Shown: positions 51,830-61,449, numbered from the stretch's first letter. The stretch: DNA of 64,000 nucleotides from CALZBJ01 sp945619025 (GCA_945619025.1 CALZBJ010000005.1:1-64000); one strand, 5' to 3'. Made by a program: numbers and translations. Notes: generated from the sequence alone by a model not told the origin.

Positions 51830-52333
51830 TTACCGCCGAAGAATGGGAACGACAATACTATCATCAAAAGATTCGTGCAGAGGCTCAATTTCGGCCTGTT
51901 TCACCATCACCTCTTCCGCAAGCGCTGAGAAATCTTCCGGATCAATATCAAGCATCGATTCATAGGTCTCAAGATCCCACATCTCGATGACATCCCCATT
52001 TCCGAGTAAAATGAGATCGGACTCAATATTGGCATATTTCATTAGACGTTGGGGAAGGTTGATACGGCCCTGTCCATCGAGGGTTACCTCGGTCGCACCA
52101 CCGCGAACAAATCGGACAAAATCGCGCTCTTTTTTAACAAACGGATTGAGTTTTCCAAGCTCCGAATCGATCTCTTGCCACATATCATACGGGTAGAGAT
52201 TAAGGCACTTATCGAAGGAGCGGTTAATGACAAAACGAACGACATCGCCGAGCTGCTTTTTAAGTGCAGCCGGAAGCATGATGCGCTTTTTCGCATCCAC
52301 GCGGATCTCGTATTCGCCTAAGAAATGTACCAT
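51830..52333 (-). CDS. mraZ: MraZ, DNA-binding transcriptional regulator of cell-wall/division genes
   Basis: A 167-residue protein with two AbrB-like MraZ domains, each bearing the DXXXR motif: RVDAKKRIMLPAALKKQ and LDGQGRINLPQRL. E. coli MraZ represses its own promoter at the head of the dcw cluster. Here no rsmH, ftsL or ftsI follows; murI does. The protein carries a C-terminal extension of about 20 residues over the usual length (ESFDDSIVVPILRR end). A consensus-like promoter and three 11-base-phased repeats lie upstream. Confidence 0.92.
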   Translation of the reverse strand: MVHFLGEYEIRVDAKKRIMLPAALKKQLGDVVRFVINRSFDKCLNLYPYDMWQEIDSELGKLNPFVKKERDFVRFVRGGATEVTLDGQGRINLPQRLMKYANIESDLILLGNGDVIEMWDLETYESMLDIDPEDFSALAEEVMVKQAEIEPLHESFDDSIVVPILRR

Positions 52334-52366
52334 CGTTTTGCCAATAAAAAGAATATTCTTCTACCA

Positions 52367-52395
52367 ATAGTAAACAGAAGCAGTCGGTTATGCAA
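52367..52395 (-). promoter_or_regulatory. mraZ-murI promoter
   Basis: On the minus strand TTGCAT (52395 to 52390) is followed after 17 bases by TACTAT (52372 to 52367). Transcription would start about 25 bases before the mraZ ATG. A 12-base palindrome AAGAATATTCTT (52349-52360) lies in the leader. Confidence 0.6.
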
Positions 52396-52403
52396 TGATT
52401 TTT

Positions 52404-52430
52404 GCCATAAATGCCCCATAAAAGCTCCAT
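52404..52430 (-). promoter_or_regulatory. Three phased ATGG repeats, candidate MraZ operator
   Basis: On the minus strand ATGGAGC, ATGGGGC and ATGGCAA start exactly 11 bases apart, just upstream of the -35. MraZ rings bind short G-rich direct repeats of about one helical turn, so these are good autoregulation candidates. Confidence 0.5.
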
Positions 52431-52466
52431 GAACTGATCTTGGTAGCCTCTTTCTCTATCAGGCTC

Positions 52467-54572
52467 TTAGTCGGTATGGCTATTTTGCGCCGATTGAGGC
52501 GATTCAAGCATCCAAATAAGCGGTTTGAGCTCCCGAATGGTAAAGGGTTTCGGATCATCTTGATCGGGGTGATTTGCCGGATTAAAACGCTCTTTAATCA
52601 GCGTGAAAATCTCACAAAATTCAGGAATATCTTCCGCTTTTACTTTGCTATCTTCCATCAAATAACCGAGATAAGAGAGCTGGGCGAGGAGCGATTGGAA
52701 CATAATCAGCTCGTCATTGAGCAGGGAAAGATTATAGGTTTGAATCTTTTTGGGCTCATTTTGCATGCGCGTGAGTGAATTGGAATAATCCACAATGGAA
52801 GTTTGCGTTTCACGAAGGCAATATTTAAATTCCACATCATCGGCCGCGTGACGAATCCATACCTTTTCGATGCTCAAAAAGACGCCGTAGAGATTCTCTT
52901 TAATTTTCGTAAGGTGTTCAGGGATAGTGTTTTTCTCCCAATAGGGCAAGAGATAGCTAAAGCCGACGGCAATGAGCGCGGCAATCACGGTATCGATAAT
53001 GCGTTCGCCCGCGAGTCCTAAACCTTGGAGCGCCGTTAAATCACGGTCAATGTTTAATAACACAAGGACGTAGAGCGTCGTAAATGCGATGCTAAGCTGA
53101 TTGTGAACTCGCATTAAGCCATTATTAAGGACGACGGCGAAAAAGATAATGACGAGCATTCCCACCGGATTAATTTTAGACGCGATCAACAGCCCCCCGA
53201 CGACGCAACCGACAAAGGTGCCGATAATTCGGTTACGGCTCCGCTCTTTGGTGAGGCTAAATCCAGGGCGCATCAGACTTAAAAGGGTAAAGGCGATCCA
53301 AAATCCATGGGACATAAAGCTTGTTGCTTTTACAAGCAGGAGCGCGGTACACATGGCAATGGCAGAGCGAATGGAAAAGCGCATCACGTTGGAGCGAATT
53401 TTAAGATTATTGCGAATATAATCCCGCGACCAATAGGAGTGCGATAAAAAACGGGAGAAACTTTTTTGGCTAAGCTCTTCATCGGGCATATATTCACCAA
53501 TGAGGAGCGAGCGGAGTTTTTCGAGCTGGCGCGAGAGGGACCACACTTTACGATAGTGGCCAATTAAGACTTGATAACCCTCTAAGCGTTCACCTTCGGG
53601 GTTTTCACGGCGGAGAAGTTCCAGCTCATATTCGAGCGCGCGAAGTTCTGCCTTAAAGCCAAGACGCTTCAGCATCTCGCCGGCGCGAAGCGTATAGAGT
53701 CCCATTTCTTCAAGATTATTGCCCGCTTTTGAAAAGGCATCACGGAAGAAGATCTGAATATCGGTATTGGGGAACACTTGACGAATCGTTCTAAATTCTT
53801 GATGGGGAACAAGGGCCACCTCACGAATCTCAATTAGGGTGATGAGCTCGTAGATCATCTTTTTGATCTTATCGTGATTGGGATTTTCAAGGCGAAAGAG
53901 CAGATCGCGAAGCAGCTGTAACTCTTCAAGTAGGCTCGTTTGCGAGTCGATCAGTTTTTTAAACTCTTTTTGAATATCGCTATTTTGACGATAACAGGCG
54001 GACAGGTTTTTAAGGTGTTTTGAGAGCAAAAAGTAGATATTTGAGAGATTGTGCCGAATGATATGGCGCTCAAAAATCCGTGAAATTAGCAGGGTATAAA
54101 TATAGTAAAACACCGCCCCAATCGTGAAAAATAGGGTGTAGGTATACGGGTGCTCATTGGTGCGCGCCGCCATCATTGCGGTAAAGACAAGTACAAAGCC
54201 GATCGCATTAAAGCGTGGGCCAAAATTGGAGACAAAGCCACTTAAAAAGGTGACGAGCGTTAAACTTGCGATCATCCCGATCGAGAAATTTTTATGATAG
54301 GAGAAGAGGAGCGAGATAATCACCATCGCCACTAAACTCGCTAAAAGTTCATTGCGTTTATGCTTATAAGGGCCGATCTGATCGGAAATACCAATGGTTA
54401 AACTTCCGTAGCCCACAATCAGCATAAGCGGATAATCAAAGCCAAAGGGATAGTAGAGATTGGCAAGATAGAGTAGCCCCACCGGCAGAAAAATCCCCAC
54501 AGCTTTCTGGAGCCCAAAACTAAAGTCATGGCTAAAGAGGAAGCGGTAGGTGGCGGTGAGTAATTGGTTCAT
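52467..54572 (-). CDS. YccS/YhfK family membrane protein (FUSC-like)
   Basis: A 701-residue inner-membrane protein with two blocks of about five transmembrane segments (roughly residues 20-160 and 400-520), separated and followed by long cytoplasmic helical parts. This is the layout of YccS/YhfK proteins, related to aromatic acid efflux (FUSC) proteins. The second block starts VMRFSIRSAIAMCTALLLV and contains FWIAFTLLSLMRPGF, a family hallmark. Substrate unknown. It ends 133 bases before mraZ. Confidence 0.82.
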   Translation of the reverse strand: MNQLLTATYRFLFSHDFSFGLQKAVGIFLPVGLLYLANLYYPFGFDYPLMLIVGYGSLTIGISDQIGPYKHKRNELLASLVAMVIISLLFSYHKNFSIGMIASLTLVTFLSGFVSNFGPRFNAIGFVLVFTAMMAARTNEHPYTYTLFFTIGAVFYYIYTLLISRIFERHIIRHNLSNIYFLLSKHLKNLSACYRQNSDIQKEFKKLIDSQTSLLEELQLLRDLLFRLENPNHDKIKKMIYELITLIEIREVALVPHQEFRTIRQVFPNTDIQIFFRDAFSKAGNNLEEMGLYTLRAGEMLKRLGFKAELRALEYELELLRRENPEGERLEGYQVLIGHYRKVWSLSRQLEKLRSLLIGEYMPDEELSQKSFSRFLSHSYWSRDYIRNNLKIRSNVMRFSIRSAIAMCTALLLVKATSFMSHGFWIAFTLLSLMRPGFSLTKERSRNRIIGTFVGCVVGGLLIASKINPVGMLVIIFFAVVLNNGLMRVHNQLSIAFTTLYVLVLLNIDRDLTALQGLGLAGERIIDTVIAALIAVGFSYLLPYWEKNTIPEHLTKIKENLYGVFLSIEKVWIRHAADDVEFKYCLRETQTSIVDYSNSLTRMQNEPKKIQTYNLSLLNDELIMFQSLLAQLSYLGYLMEDSKVKAEDIPEFCEIFTLIKERFNPANHPDQDDPKPFTIRELKPLIWMLESPQSAQNSHTD

Positions 54573-54630
54573 GCGCTAATCCCAAATATTAAAAAGGTTA
54601 ACGGAGTTTAGGTCTATTTTATAACGTAGA

Positions 54631-54652
54631 GAGCCTCCAAAAAGGAGGCCTC
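54631..54652. other. Strong hairpin without T-run between the purine permease and YccS genes
   Basis: GCCTCC (54633-54638) / GGAGGC (54644-54649) with an AAAAA loop. It lies downstream of the NCS2 gene on the minus strand. It may be a partial terminator or an mRNA-end protector; the usual T-run is missing. Confidence 0.4.
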
Positions 54653-54714
54653 TAAGTATACACAGATGGCTACCAATACTGTAGTCAATCCGTTTGATTT
54701 ATGGCTCGTTTGCG

Positions 54715-56025
54715 TTAAAAGAATGCAAAACGGATAAAGAAGAGGAATGCCACAATCGCCGTTGCGGGGTGAATCTCTTTATAGCGTCCGGTACAGGCTT
54801 TTAACACTACGTAGCTGATAAATCCAAAGGCAAAACCGGTGGCGATCGAGTAGGTAAATGGCATACCTAATACTAAAAGCGCCGCAGGAATTGAATCCGT
54901 CGCTTCGTCCCAATTGACTTCTGCTAATTCGCGCAGCATCAGCCCGGCGATATAGACCAGTGCAGGGGCGGTTGCATAGGCAGGAATTGAGCCAGCAAGC
55001 GGTGAGAAGAACATCGCAAGCAAGAATAAAATCGCAATCGTAAGAGCAGTTAATCCCGTGCGACCTCCGGCTTGAACGCCCGCTGAAGATTCAACAAACG
55101 CCGTTACCGAGCTTGTTCCTAAGAAGCTACCGGCAAGGATTGAAGTACTGTCTGAGAAAAGTGCGCGGTTAAAGCGTTTTTTCGCATCAGGAACATTGCT
55201 ATCGGTTAAGTGAGCTTGTTTTGCAACGCCCATTAATACACCGGTTGCGTCAAAGAGTTCCACTAATACAAGTGCAATTAAGATCTGGATAAAGCTGCCG
55301 TGAAGCACTTTTTCAAAGCTCAATTGGAAGAAGGTGGGCGCGATCGATGGCGGGGTCGACATAATGCCTTTAAATTCGTTATGACCTAAGACAAAACTGA
55401 GTACACTCACCGCTAGTACGCCGATTAAGATAGCGCCTTTCACGCCTAAACGGTCAAGCACCACCATGATGAAAAAGCCTAAAATACAGTAGAGCGCGGC
55501 AGGCTCGGTTAAATCTCCCATCGATACAAGCGTTACAGAGTTACCAATGACAATTTCCGCATTTTGTAGACCGATAAAGGCTAAGAAAAGCCCGATCCCC
55601 GCACCGACAGAGGCGCGCAGTGATTTAGGAATCCCATCGATAATCCAGCGGCGCGCACCGGTGATTGTTAAGAGTAAGAATACAACGCCCGATACAAATA
55701 CTGCACCGAGGGCTTCTTGCCAGGTAAAGCCCATACCGCCGTGAGCAATAGGGGCGGCGATTGTGAATGCAAAGAATGCGTTTAAGCCCATGCCCGGCGC
55801 CATGCCCACCGGATAGTTTGCTGCAAATGCCATGATGAGCGTTCCGATTGCAGCTGCAATACAGGTCGCCATAAAGACAGAGTCAGGGTCCATGCCCGTC
55901 GATGAGAGAATTTGCGGATTGACGAAGATGATGTATGCCATCGTGAGGAAGGTGGTAATCCCCGCGATAATCTCTGTTCGCACAGTCGTATTGTGAAGTT
56001 TAAGTTTAAAAAGTTTTTCTAACAT
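54715..56025 (-). CDS. NCS2 family purine permease, AzgA type
   Basis: A 436-residue, 12-14-segment permease for adenine, guanine or hypoxanthine. It matches the AzgA/PbuG/GhxP branch by TEIIAGITTFLTMAYIIFVN and PVGMAPGMGLNAFFAF. Further motifs are FDATGVLMGVAKQ, the SSVTAFVESSAGVQAGGRTG segment and PALVYIAGLMLRE. It lies alone between YccS and a terminator. Substrate specificity within purines is not readable. Confidence 0.92.
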   Translation of the reverse strand: MLEKLFKLKLHNTTVRTEIIAGITTFLTMAYIIFVNPQILSSTGMDPDSVFMATCIAAAIGTLIMAFAANYPVGMAPGMGLNAFFAFTIAAPIAHGGMGFTWQEALGAVFVSGVVFLLLTITGARRWIIDGIPKSLRASVGAGIGLFLAFIGLQNAEIVIGNSVTLVSMGDLTEPAALYCILGFFIMVVLDRLGVKGAILIGVLAVSVLSFVLGHNEFKGIMSTPPSIAPTFFQLSFEKVLHGSFIQILIALVLVELFDATGVLMGVAKQAHLTDSNVPDAKKRFNRALFSDSTSILAGSFLGTSSVTAFVESSAGVQAGGRTGLTALTIAILFLLAMFFSPLAGSIPAYATAPALVYIAGLMLRELAEVNWDEATDSIPAALLVLGMPFTYSIATGFAFGFISYVVLKACTGRYKEIHPATAIVAFLFFIRFAFF

Positions 56026-56062
56026 TTGAGGTGCATCCTAAACATGTGTTAGCAAGGGTCAA

Positions 56063-56090
56063 TAAAAAAGTCCCGCCGAGGCGAGACTCC
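56063..56090 (-). terminator. Terminator after gshA-terC
   Basis: On the minus strand AGTC-T-CGC and GCG-G-GACT form a short interrupted stem followed by six Ts. It ends the transcript of gshA and the TerC/Alx gene, five bases past the latter's stop. Confidence 0.65.
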
Positions 56091-56094
56091 GAAA

Positions 56095-57087
56095 CTATGA
56101 ACTCTTTTTAGGAGGGGTCACTAAAGAGAGGACGATGGTTATCACCAGTGTTCCCAAAATGACGCCAAGCGATAATCCGGTCGGGATATGAATATCAAAG
56201 TAGAGCACCAGCATTTTCGCTCCGATATAGATTAGGATAAAGGCCAATCCATATTGAAGGAGGTGGAAGCGCTCCGCCATATCCGCAAGCAGGAAATACA
56301 TCGCGCGTAATCCTAAAAGGGCAAAGACGTTTGAGGTCATCACAATGAAGGGATCGCGGCTGACAGCAAACACTGCGGGAACAGAGTCTACAGCGAAAAT
56401 AATATCAGAGATTGTGATCATTACCAAGACTAAAAAGAGCGGGGTGGCATAGCGTAACTCATCGATTTTAGTAAAGAAATGTTCCTTATCGTAGTCTTCC
56501 GTAAAGCGGAAAAACTTCTTGGTGATTTTGATCAGTTTGTTATCGCTTAAGTCGGCCTCTTCATCATGCCCAAACAGCATTTTGACCCCAGTGTAGAGTA
56601 AAAAGGCGCCAAAGAGATAGAGAATCCACTCAAAGCGTGCCAGTAAGAAACTCCCGATTAAAATCATCAAAATGCGCAGTCCAATCGCCGCTAATACGCC
56701 ATAGACTAAGACGCGACGCTGGTAAATATTGGGGACTTTGAAGTAGCCAAAAATCAGTAAGAAGACGAAGATATTATCCATCGAGAGTGATTTTTCCAAG
56801 ACGTAACCGCTTAAAAACTCAAGGGCAACGGTATTGGCAAAGGCTTGATGATCCTCGGCAACGTGCAGACTTTCAGGCATATGGAAGCTTAAATACCACC
56901 AAAGTCCAAAGTTAAACAGAAGCGCGACGGTAATCCAAACAAGCGTCCAGCCGAGTGCCTCTTTAAAGCTGACCTTATGATCGCCCGTTGTTTTCAGCGC
57001 GAACATATCGATCAAAATCATAATCCCGACGACAATCCCAAAGATTGTGTAGAGAAGGGGTGAACCAATATTTACATGTGGGGTCAC
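56095..57087 (-). CDS. TerC/Alx family membrane protein
   Basis: A 330-residue inner-membrane protein with about nine segments of the TerC family, closest in layout to Alx (manganese or pH-linked). Typical motifs are FLSGYVLEKSLSMDNIFVFLLIF and MITISDIIFAVDSVPAVFAVSRD, with paired acidic residues likely to bind metal. Start is GTG at 57087. E. coli alx is controlled by a Mn riboswitch; here the gap to gshA is only 14 bases, so there is no room for one and it is cotranscribed with gshA. Confidence 0.88.
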   Translation of the reverse strand: MTPHVNIGSPLLYTIFGIVVGIMILIDMFALKTTGDHKVSFKEALGWTLVWITVALLFNFGLWWYLSFHMPESLHVAEDHQAFANTVALEFLSGYVLEKSLSMDNIFVFLLIFGYFKVPNIYQRRVLVYGVLAAIGLRILMILIGSFLLARFEWILYLFGAFLLYTGVKMLFGHDEEADLSDNKLIKITKKFFRFTEDYDKEHFFTKIDELRYATPLFLVLVMITISDIIFAVDSVPAVFAVSRDPFIVMTSNVFALLGLRAMYFLLADMAERFHLLQYGLAFILIYIGAKMLVLYFDIHIPTGLSLGVILGTLVITIVLSLVTPPKKSS

Positions 57088-57101
57088 AGTGTTACGAGTC
57101 C

Positions 57102-58664
57102 TTATAACGAAATATCAAAATAGTTGTCTAAAAACTCATCGAATGGAATTTGCGGTTCCGCTTCAATCGCCGCTAATTTTTCAAGTGATGCCGTTGCCTT
57201 TTCGTCAAAAAGAGCCATCTCCGCATCGCTCACTTTAAACTCCATATTCTCTGAGTAGTGTTGATGCGCAACTTTAAAGAAGTACTCTTGGTAAGTCAAT
57301 CCACTTGCTTGGATTTTTTCAAGGATGATTGAGGAGGGCGTAAGCTCCGGATTTTCAATCATTTTTTCAAAGTGAGAAAGGGCATCAGAAAACCCATTTT
57401 CTAATTGATCACAAATTGGGCGCATCCAGTCGATCACTTTTTGAAGCGCATCGGGTAATTCGAACACTTCATTGGCAATAGTGAGATGGAAATCATCGCG
57501 CTTGCCATTTTCCGCGACGAGTTTTAAGTTTCGCTGCGTCTGTTCGTACTCTTTTTGATCAAGCGGCGCGGCATCGGTTAAAAAACAGGCGGTCAAGAGC
57601 GCTTGTAAAAACTTCATCGATGGCAGATCAATCCCCGTTGAAATAAGCGGATTAATATCGATCGAACGAAGCTCGACATATTCAATGCCACGATTGTTGA
57701 GCGCCTCAATAAAACTCTCACCCTTTTTCATAATCTGTTTTGGGCGAATGCTTGAGTAGTACTCATTTTCAATCTGTAAAATATGATTGTTGATCTGCTG
57801 ATATTTTCCCTCTTTTTTGATCTCAATTTTCGAGAAATCTTTACAAGGGGTGGTGATCGCATAATAGATATTTTTCACAAAGGAATTGAGATCATTGAGC
57901 GATACATCAAAATGGCATTTATTATTACCATAACCAATGTCGGAAAGGCGAAGAGAGGTTCCCGCTTTCACATAGCTATCGACATCGTTAAAATCATCAA
58001 ACTTATTGGGCTTATCGCGTAAAAAGCTCTTGCACATTAAAGGCGATGCACCGATAAAGTAGGGCACCACAAAGCCAACGCGGGCGATGTTGCGCGCTAA
58101 ATTAAGGTAGCGTTCGGTCTTAAACTGATTAAGCGTCTGCGTATTACCGAGCGCTTTTTGGAGCGCGATAAAAAATTCATCTTTAAAGGAGAAATTATAA
58201 TGAATGCCAGAGATCGCCTGCATCATTTTACCGTAACGATGGCTGAGTCCAACGCGATAGGTATGCTTCATTTTCCCTTCATTCGATTCGCCATAATTGC
58301 CAATGATAATTTCATCATCACTCTCAATCGCAGGGGGCATTGAGTTAGGCCAAAAGAGCTCCCCGTTTAGACGGCGATAGGTAAACTCTTGAATTTTTTC
58401 GAGCGATAAGAGTGTCTCCTCCACAGAATCGTGTGGATCGGTGACAAACTCGAGCATCATCTCGGCAAAGTCGGTGGTGATATTGGAATGAGTGAGGGCA
58501 GAGCCAATCGCTTTTGGGTGAGGCGTACGGCTTAAACGGCCGCTTTTTTCATCGATGCGGAGCGTTTCGCGCTCAAGGCCAATATTAACGCGGCTTAGTA
58601 ATGAACGTTCCGCGCCAAGTTTTGATAGGGTATCGTTGAGCGACTGATTGAGCTGAGTAAACAT
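57102..58664 (-). CDS. gshA: Glutamate-cysteine ligase
   Basis: This catalyses the first, rate-limiting step of glutathione synthesis. The 520-residue protein matches the proteobacterial (type 1) family: GLERETLRID near the N-terminus, TDFAEMMLEFVTDPH, SGIHYNFSF, DVSLNDLNSF and YVELRSIDINPL. A second gene, gshB, is not here. The TerC/Alx gene follows after 14 bases; rnt lies 36 bases upstream on the same strand, so all three may share a transcript. Confidence 0.94.
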   Translation of the reverse strand: MFTQLNQSLNDTLSKLGAERSLLSRVNIGLERETLRIDEKSGRLSRTPHPKAIGSALTHSNITTDFAEMMLEFVTDPHDSVEETLLSLEKIQEFTYRRLNGELFWPNSMPPAIESDDEIIIGNYGESNEGKMKHTYRVGLSHRYGKMMQAISGIHYNFSFKDEFFIALQKALGNTQTLNQFKTERYLNLARNIARVGFVVPYFIGASPLMCKSFLRDKPNKFDDFNDVDSYVKAGTSLRLSDIGYGNNKCHFDVSLNDLNSFVKNIYYAITTPCKDFSKIEIKKEGKYQQINNHILQIENEYYSSIRPKQIMKKGESFIEALNNRGIEYVELRSIDINPLISTGIDLPSMKFLQALLTACFLTDAAPLDQKEYEQTQRNLKLVAENGKRDDFHLTIANEVFELPDALQKVIDWMRPICDQLENGFSDALSHFEKMIENPELTPSSIILEKIQASGLTYQEYFFKVAHQHYSENMEFKVSDAEMALFDEKATASLEKLAAIEAEPQIPFDEFLDNYFDISL

Positions 58665-58700
58665 CTTAGATCATCCTTTAGTGTCGTTAGTGATACGCGC

Positions 58701-59393
58701 TTAGTCGCCAATATTGTGTGACGATTGAATATAAGCGGGTGCAGAATCGTTATTAAACATCGAGTTATTATACCCGATATGATCCTGCCACTTGTTAACA
58801 ATATTACAGAAGAGCTCGGCGGTTTTTTCGGTGTCATAAACGGCCGAATGGGCTGAATCGGGATCCCACTCAATTTTTGCCGCGTGAATCGCGCGTGCAA
58901 GTACGGTTTGTCCGTAGGCAAGCGCCGAAAGACTCACGGTATCGATCACTGAAAATGGATGGAACGGTGAGTTTTTAATGCCGGTGCGTTCAATCGCTGC
59001 ATTTAAAAAGCCTAAGTCAAAGTGTGCATTATGACCAATTAAAATGGCGCGAGTGCAGCCACGAGATTTCACCATTTCACGGATCGGTTTAAAGATCTTG
59101 ATGAGCGCTTCTTTTTCAGTAATCGCAAAGCGAAACGGATTATCGAGCTTGATGCCATTAATTTTCATCGATTCCGGATTAATGAGTAAGCCTTTGGCCG
59201 GTTCAATATGCGCTGAGACGGTTTCCACGGGGAAAATTTTGCCAGTTTCATCCATATCGAGCATGGTCGCAGCGATCTCTAAAAGCGCGTCCGTTTGGCA
59301 ATTAACGCCGCCGGTTTCAACATCGACAACGACGGGTAAAAACCCCCTAAATCTCATGGAGATAGGGGGTGTACTATTGAGTTGATCAGTCAT
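58701..59393 (-). CDS. rnt: Ribonuclease T
   Basis: A 3'-5' exoribonuclease that trims tRNA and other stable RNA ends. The 230-residue DEDDh protein shows VVDVETGG (first Asp/Glu), IGHNAHFDLGF (Asp) and HSAVYDTEKTAEL (His and last Asp). The N-terminal MRFRGFLPVVVDVETGG is characteristic of RNase T rather than DNA polymerase III epsilon. A 14-residue tail past the usual end (SAPAYIQSSHNIGD) is present. It starts two bases after the clpX stop. Confidence 0.94.
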   Translation of the reverse strand: MTDQLNSTPPISMRFRGFLPVVVDVETGGVNCQTDALLEIAATMLDMDETGKIFPVETVSAHIEPAKGLLINPESMKINGIKLDNPFRFAITEKEALIKIFKPIREMVKSRGCTRAILIGHNAHFDLGFLNAAIERTGIKNSPFHPFSVIDTVSLSALAYGQTVLARAIHAAKIEWDPDSAHSAVYDTEKTAELFCNIVNKWQDHIGYNNSMFNNDSAPAYIQSSHNIGD

Positions 59394-59395
59394 AA

Positions 59396-60682
59396 TTATG
59401 AGGTTTTAGAAAGCGAATCGCCTTCGTTATTATCCTTTTGTGTTGATGGATTTCGATAGATAATTTCAGGATCAAGTTTATCAGTGATCGATTTTTCGGT
59501 CACGATCACTTTTTCAACATTCTCGGCCGAAGGGAGCTCAAACATGGTGTTAAGAAGGAGCTGCTCAATAATCGAGCGTAATCCACGAGCCCCGGTTTTC
59601 TTCGCCATCGCCTGTTTTGCAATCGCACGGAGCGCGTCGTCTGTAAATTCAATCTCAACCTCTTCCATTGAAAAGAGATATTGGAACTGTTTGACAATCG
59701 CATTTTTCGGCTGCGTTAAGATGTTAATCAGCGCCTCTTCATCGAGATCATCGAGAGTGGTAATCACAGGGAGACGACCAATAAATTCTGGAATAAGACC
59801 GTATTTAATGAGGTCATCGGATTCCACTTCTTTAAAGATCTCTGAGGTGGTTTTCTCATCATCTTTCTCTTTAATTTCTGCGGTAAAGCCGATGCCGCCT
59901 TTGCTTTGACGCTGCTGGATCACTTTTTCAAGTCCTGCGAACGCGCCGCCACAGATAAAGAGAATGTTACGCGTATCCACATCGACAAGCTCTGCATTTG
60001 GGTGCTTACGACCGCCTGATGGAGATACCGATGCCACCGTGCCTTCTAAAATTTTAAGAAGTGCCTGTTGAACGCCTTCGCCCGATACATCACGGGTGAT
60101 GGAGGGGTTTTCGCTACGGCGAGTGATTTTATCAATCTCATCGACATAGATAATGCCCGTTTCGGCCGCTTCCACATCAAAGTCACAGCTTTGCAGCAAT
60201 CGCTGAATAATATTTTCAACGTCTTCACCCACGTAACCCGCTTCAGTAAGCGTCGTTGCATCGGCAATGGCAAAGGGGACGTTTAACGTTTTCGCAAGCG
60301 TCTCGGCTAACAGCGTTTTCCCTGAACCGGTCGGGCCAATTAAGAGAATATTACTCTTAGTGAGCTCAACATCGGCATCTTTATCGGCTTTGCTCTCAAG
60401 GCGTTTGTAGTGATTGTACACCGCAACGCTGAGGCTCTTTTTCGCATCTTCTTGGCCAATGACATATTCATCTAATACGGCGTAGATCTCTTTTGGGGTG
60501 GGAAGCGGTTCATCGCTATAAACCACCTCTTCTTCCTCATCGACAAGATTGTTGCATAGCTCAACGCATTCGTTACAGATGTAAACGCGGTTGCCTGAAA
60601 TGAGGCGCTGTACCTCATTTTGGTTCTTCCCACAAAAAGAACACTCTAATAATTTGGTGGGTTTATCGGTCTCTTTAGTCAT
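59396..60682 (-). CDS. clpX: ATP-dependent Clp protease ATP-binding subunit ClpX
   Basis: A AAA+ unfoldase that delivers proteins to ClpP. The 428-residue protein has the zinc-binding domain (Cys14, Cys17, Cys36, Cys39), Walker A GPTGSGKT, the pore-loop YVGEDV, Walker B IIYVDEIDKI and the ClpP-contacting loop IGF (GGIGFTAE). It is followed by rnt after two bases. clpP lies upstream on the same strand, but a terminator separates them, so clpX needs its own promoter in the 158-base gap. Confidence 0.97.
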   Translation of the reverse strand: MTKETDKPTKLLECSFCGKNQNEVQRLISGNRVYICNECVELCNNLVDEEEEVVYSDEPLPTPKEIYAVLDEYVIGQEDAKKSLSVAVYNHYKRLESKADKDADVELTKSNILLIGPTGSGKTLLAETLAKTLNVPFAIADATTLTEAGYVGEDVENIIQRLLQSCDFDVEAAETGIIYVDEIDKITRRSENPSITRDVSGEGVQQALLKILEGTVASVSPSGGRKHPNAELVDVDTRNILFICGGAFAGLEKVIQQRQSKGGIGFTAEIKEKDDEKTTSEIFKEVESDDLIKYGLIPEFIGRLPVITTLDDLDEEALINILTQPKNAIVKQFQYLFSMEEVEIEFTDDALRAIAKQAMAKKTGARGLRSIIEQLLLNTMFELPSAENVEKVIVTEKSITDKLDPEIIYRNPSTQKDNNEGDSLSKTS

Positions 60683-60783
60683 TTTAATTCTTTAATACAA
60701 GGTGAAAGGATCGTATCTAGAAGGATTCGCTTGATTGTTTACCCATGGATTATCTTAGTATAATAATCTTAGTGCAAAAAGTG

Positions 60784-60808
60784 CAAAAACGCCCAAAAAA
60801 GCTGGGCG
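60784..60808 (-). terminator. Terminator between clpP and clpX
   Basis: CGCCCA (60790-60795) / TGGGCG (60803-60808), with TTTTT following on the minus strand. It lies 33 bases after the clpP stop. GTGCAAAAA is repeated twice in the tail (60772-60789). Confidence 0.7.
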
Positions 60809-60840
60809 ATTTAAAGCGAATCGAAGCAATGAGCGTAAGG

Positions 60841-61449
60841 CTATCGCTTAGTAACGACACGATCAATTAAGCCGTAGTCGGCCGCTTCCTGACTGCTTAA
60901 GAAGTAGTCGCGATCGGTATCTTTTTCAATGGTTTCTAGGGGCTTTTTAGTGTGATGCGCCATGATGTCATTTAAACGACGTTTAATGGTGAGCATCTCT
61001 TTGGTGTGAATTTCAATATCACTTGCCTGACCTTGATAACCGCCAAGGGGTTGGTGAATCATCACCCGTGAATTGGGAAGGGCTAAGCGTTTGCCGTCAG
61101 CGCCCGCTGTTAATAAAAGCGCGCCCATGCTGCATGCCTGACCGATACACATTGTCGAAACGTCGGGCTTAATAAATTGCATGGTGTCGTAGATTGCCAT
61201 TCCCGCAGTCACAGAACCGCCGGGAGAATTGATATAGAGGTGGATATCTTTATTGGGGTCTTCCGCTTCTAAAAAGAGCAGCTGCGCCACAACGAGATTG
61301 GCCATATGATCTTCCACTTGTCCTACGAGGAAAATCACTCGATCCTTCAAGAGGCGCGAGTAGATGTCATAGGAGCGTTCGCCGCGTCCCGTTTGCTCAA
61401 CCACCATAGGAACTAATTGATTCTGGATATCATTGCCCATTAACGACAT
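60841..61449 (-). CDS. clpP: ATP-dependent Clp protease proteolytic subunit ClpP
   Basis: The serine peptidase core of ClpXP/ClpAP. The 202-residue protein has the catalytic triad Ser107 (GQACSMGALL), His132 (RVMIHQPLGG) and Asp181 (TDRDYF), with the usual 25- and 49-residue spacings. The N-terminal VEQTGRGERSYDIYSRLLKD is typical. AAAGG lies upstream of the ATG. tig does not precede it here; serC is divergent, with a 177-base gap. Confidence 0.97.
   Translation of the reverse strand: MSLMGNDIQNQLVPMVVEQTGRGERSYDIYSRLLKDRVIFLVGQVEDHMANLVVAQLLFLEAEDPNKDIHLYINSPGGSVTAGMAIYDTMQFIKPDVSTMCIGQACSMGALLLTAGADGKRLALPNSRVMIHQPLGGYQGQASDIEIHTKEMLTIKRRLNDIMAHHTKKPLETIEKDTDRDYFLSSQEAADYGLIDRVVTKR

Noticed and set aside
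57088..57101. Mn riboswitch ahead of the TerC/Alx gene
   Set aside because: Only 14 bases separate it from gshA, too short for any such element.
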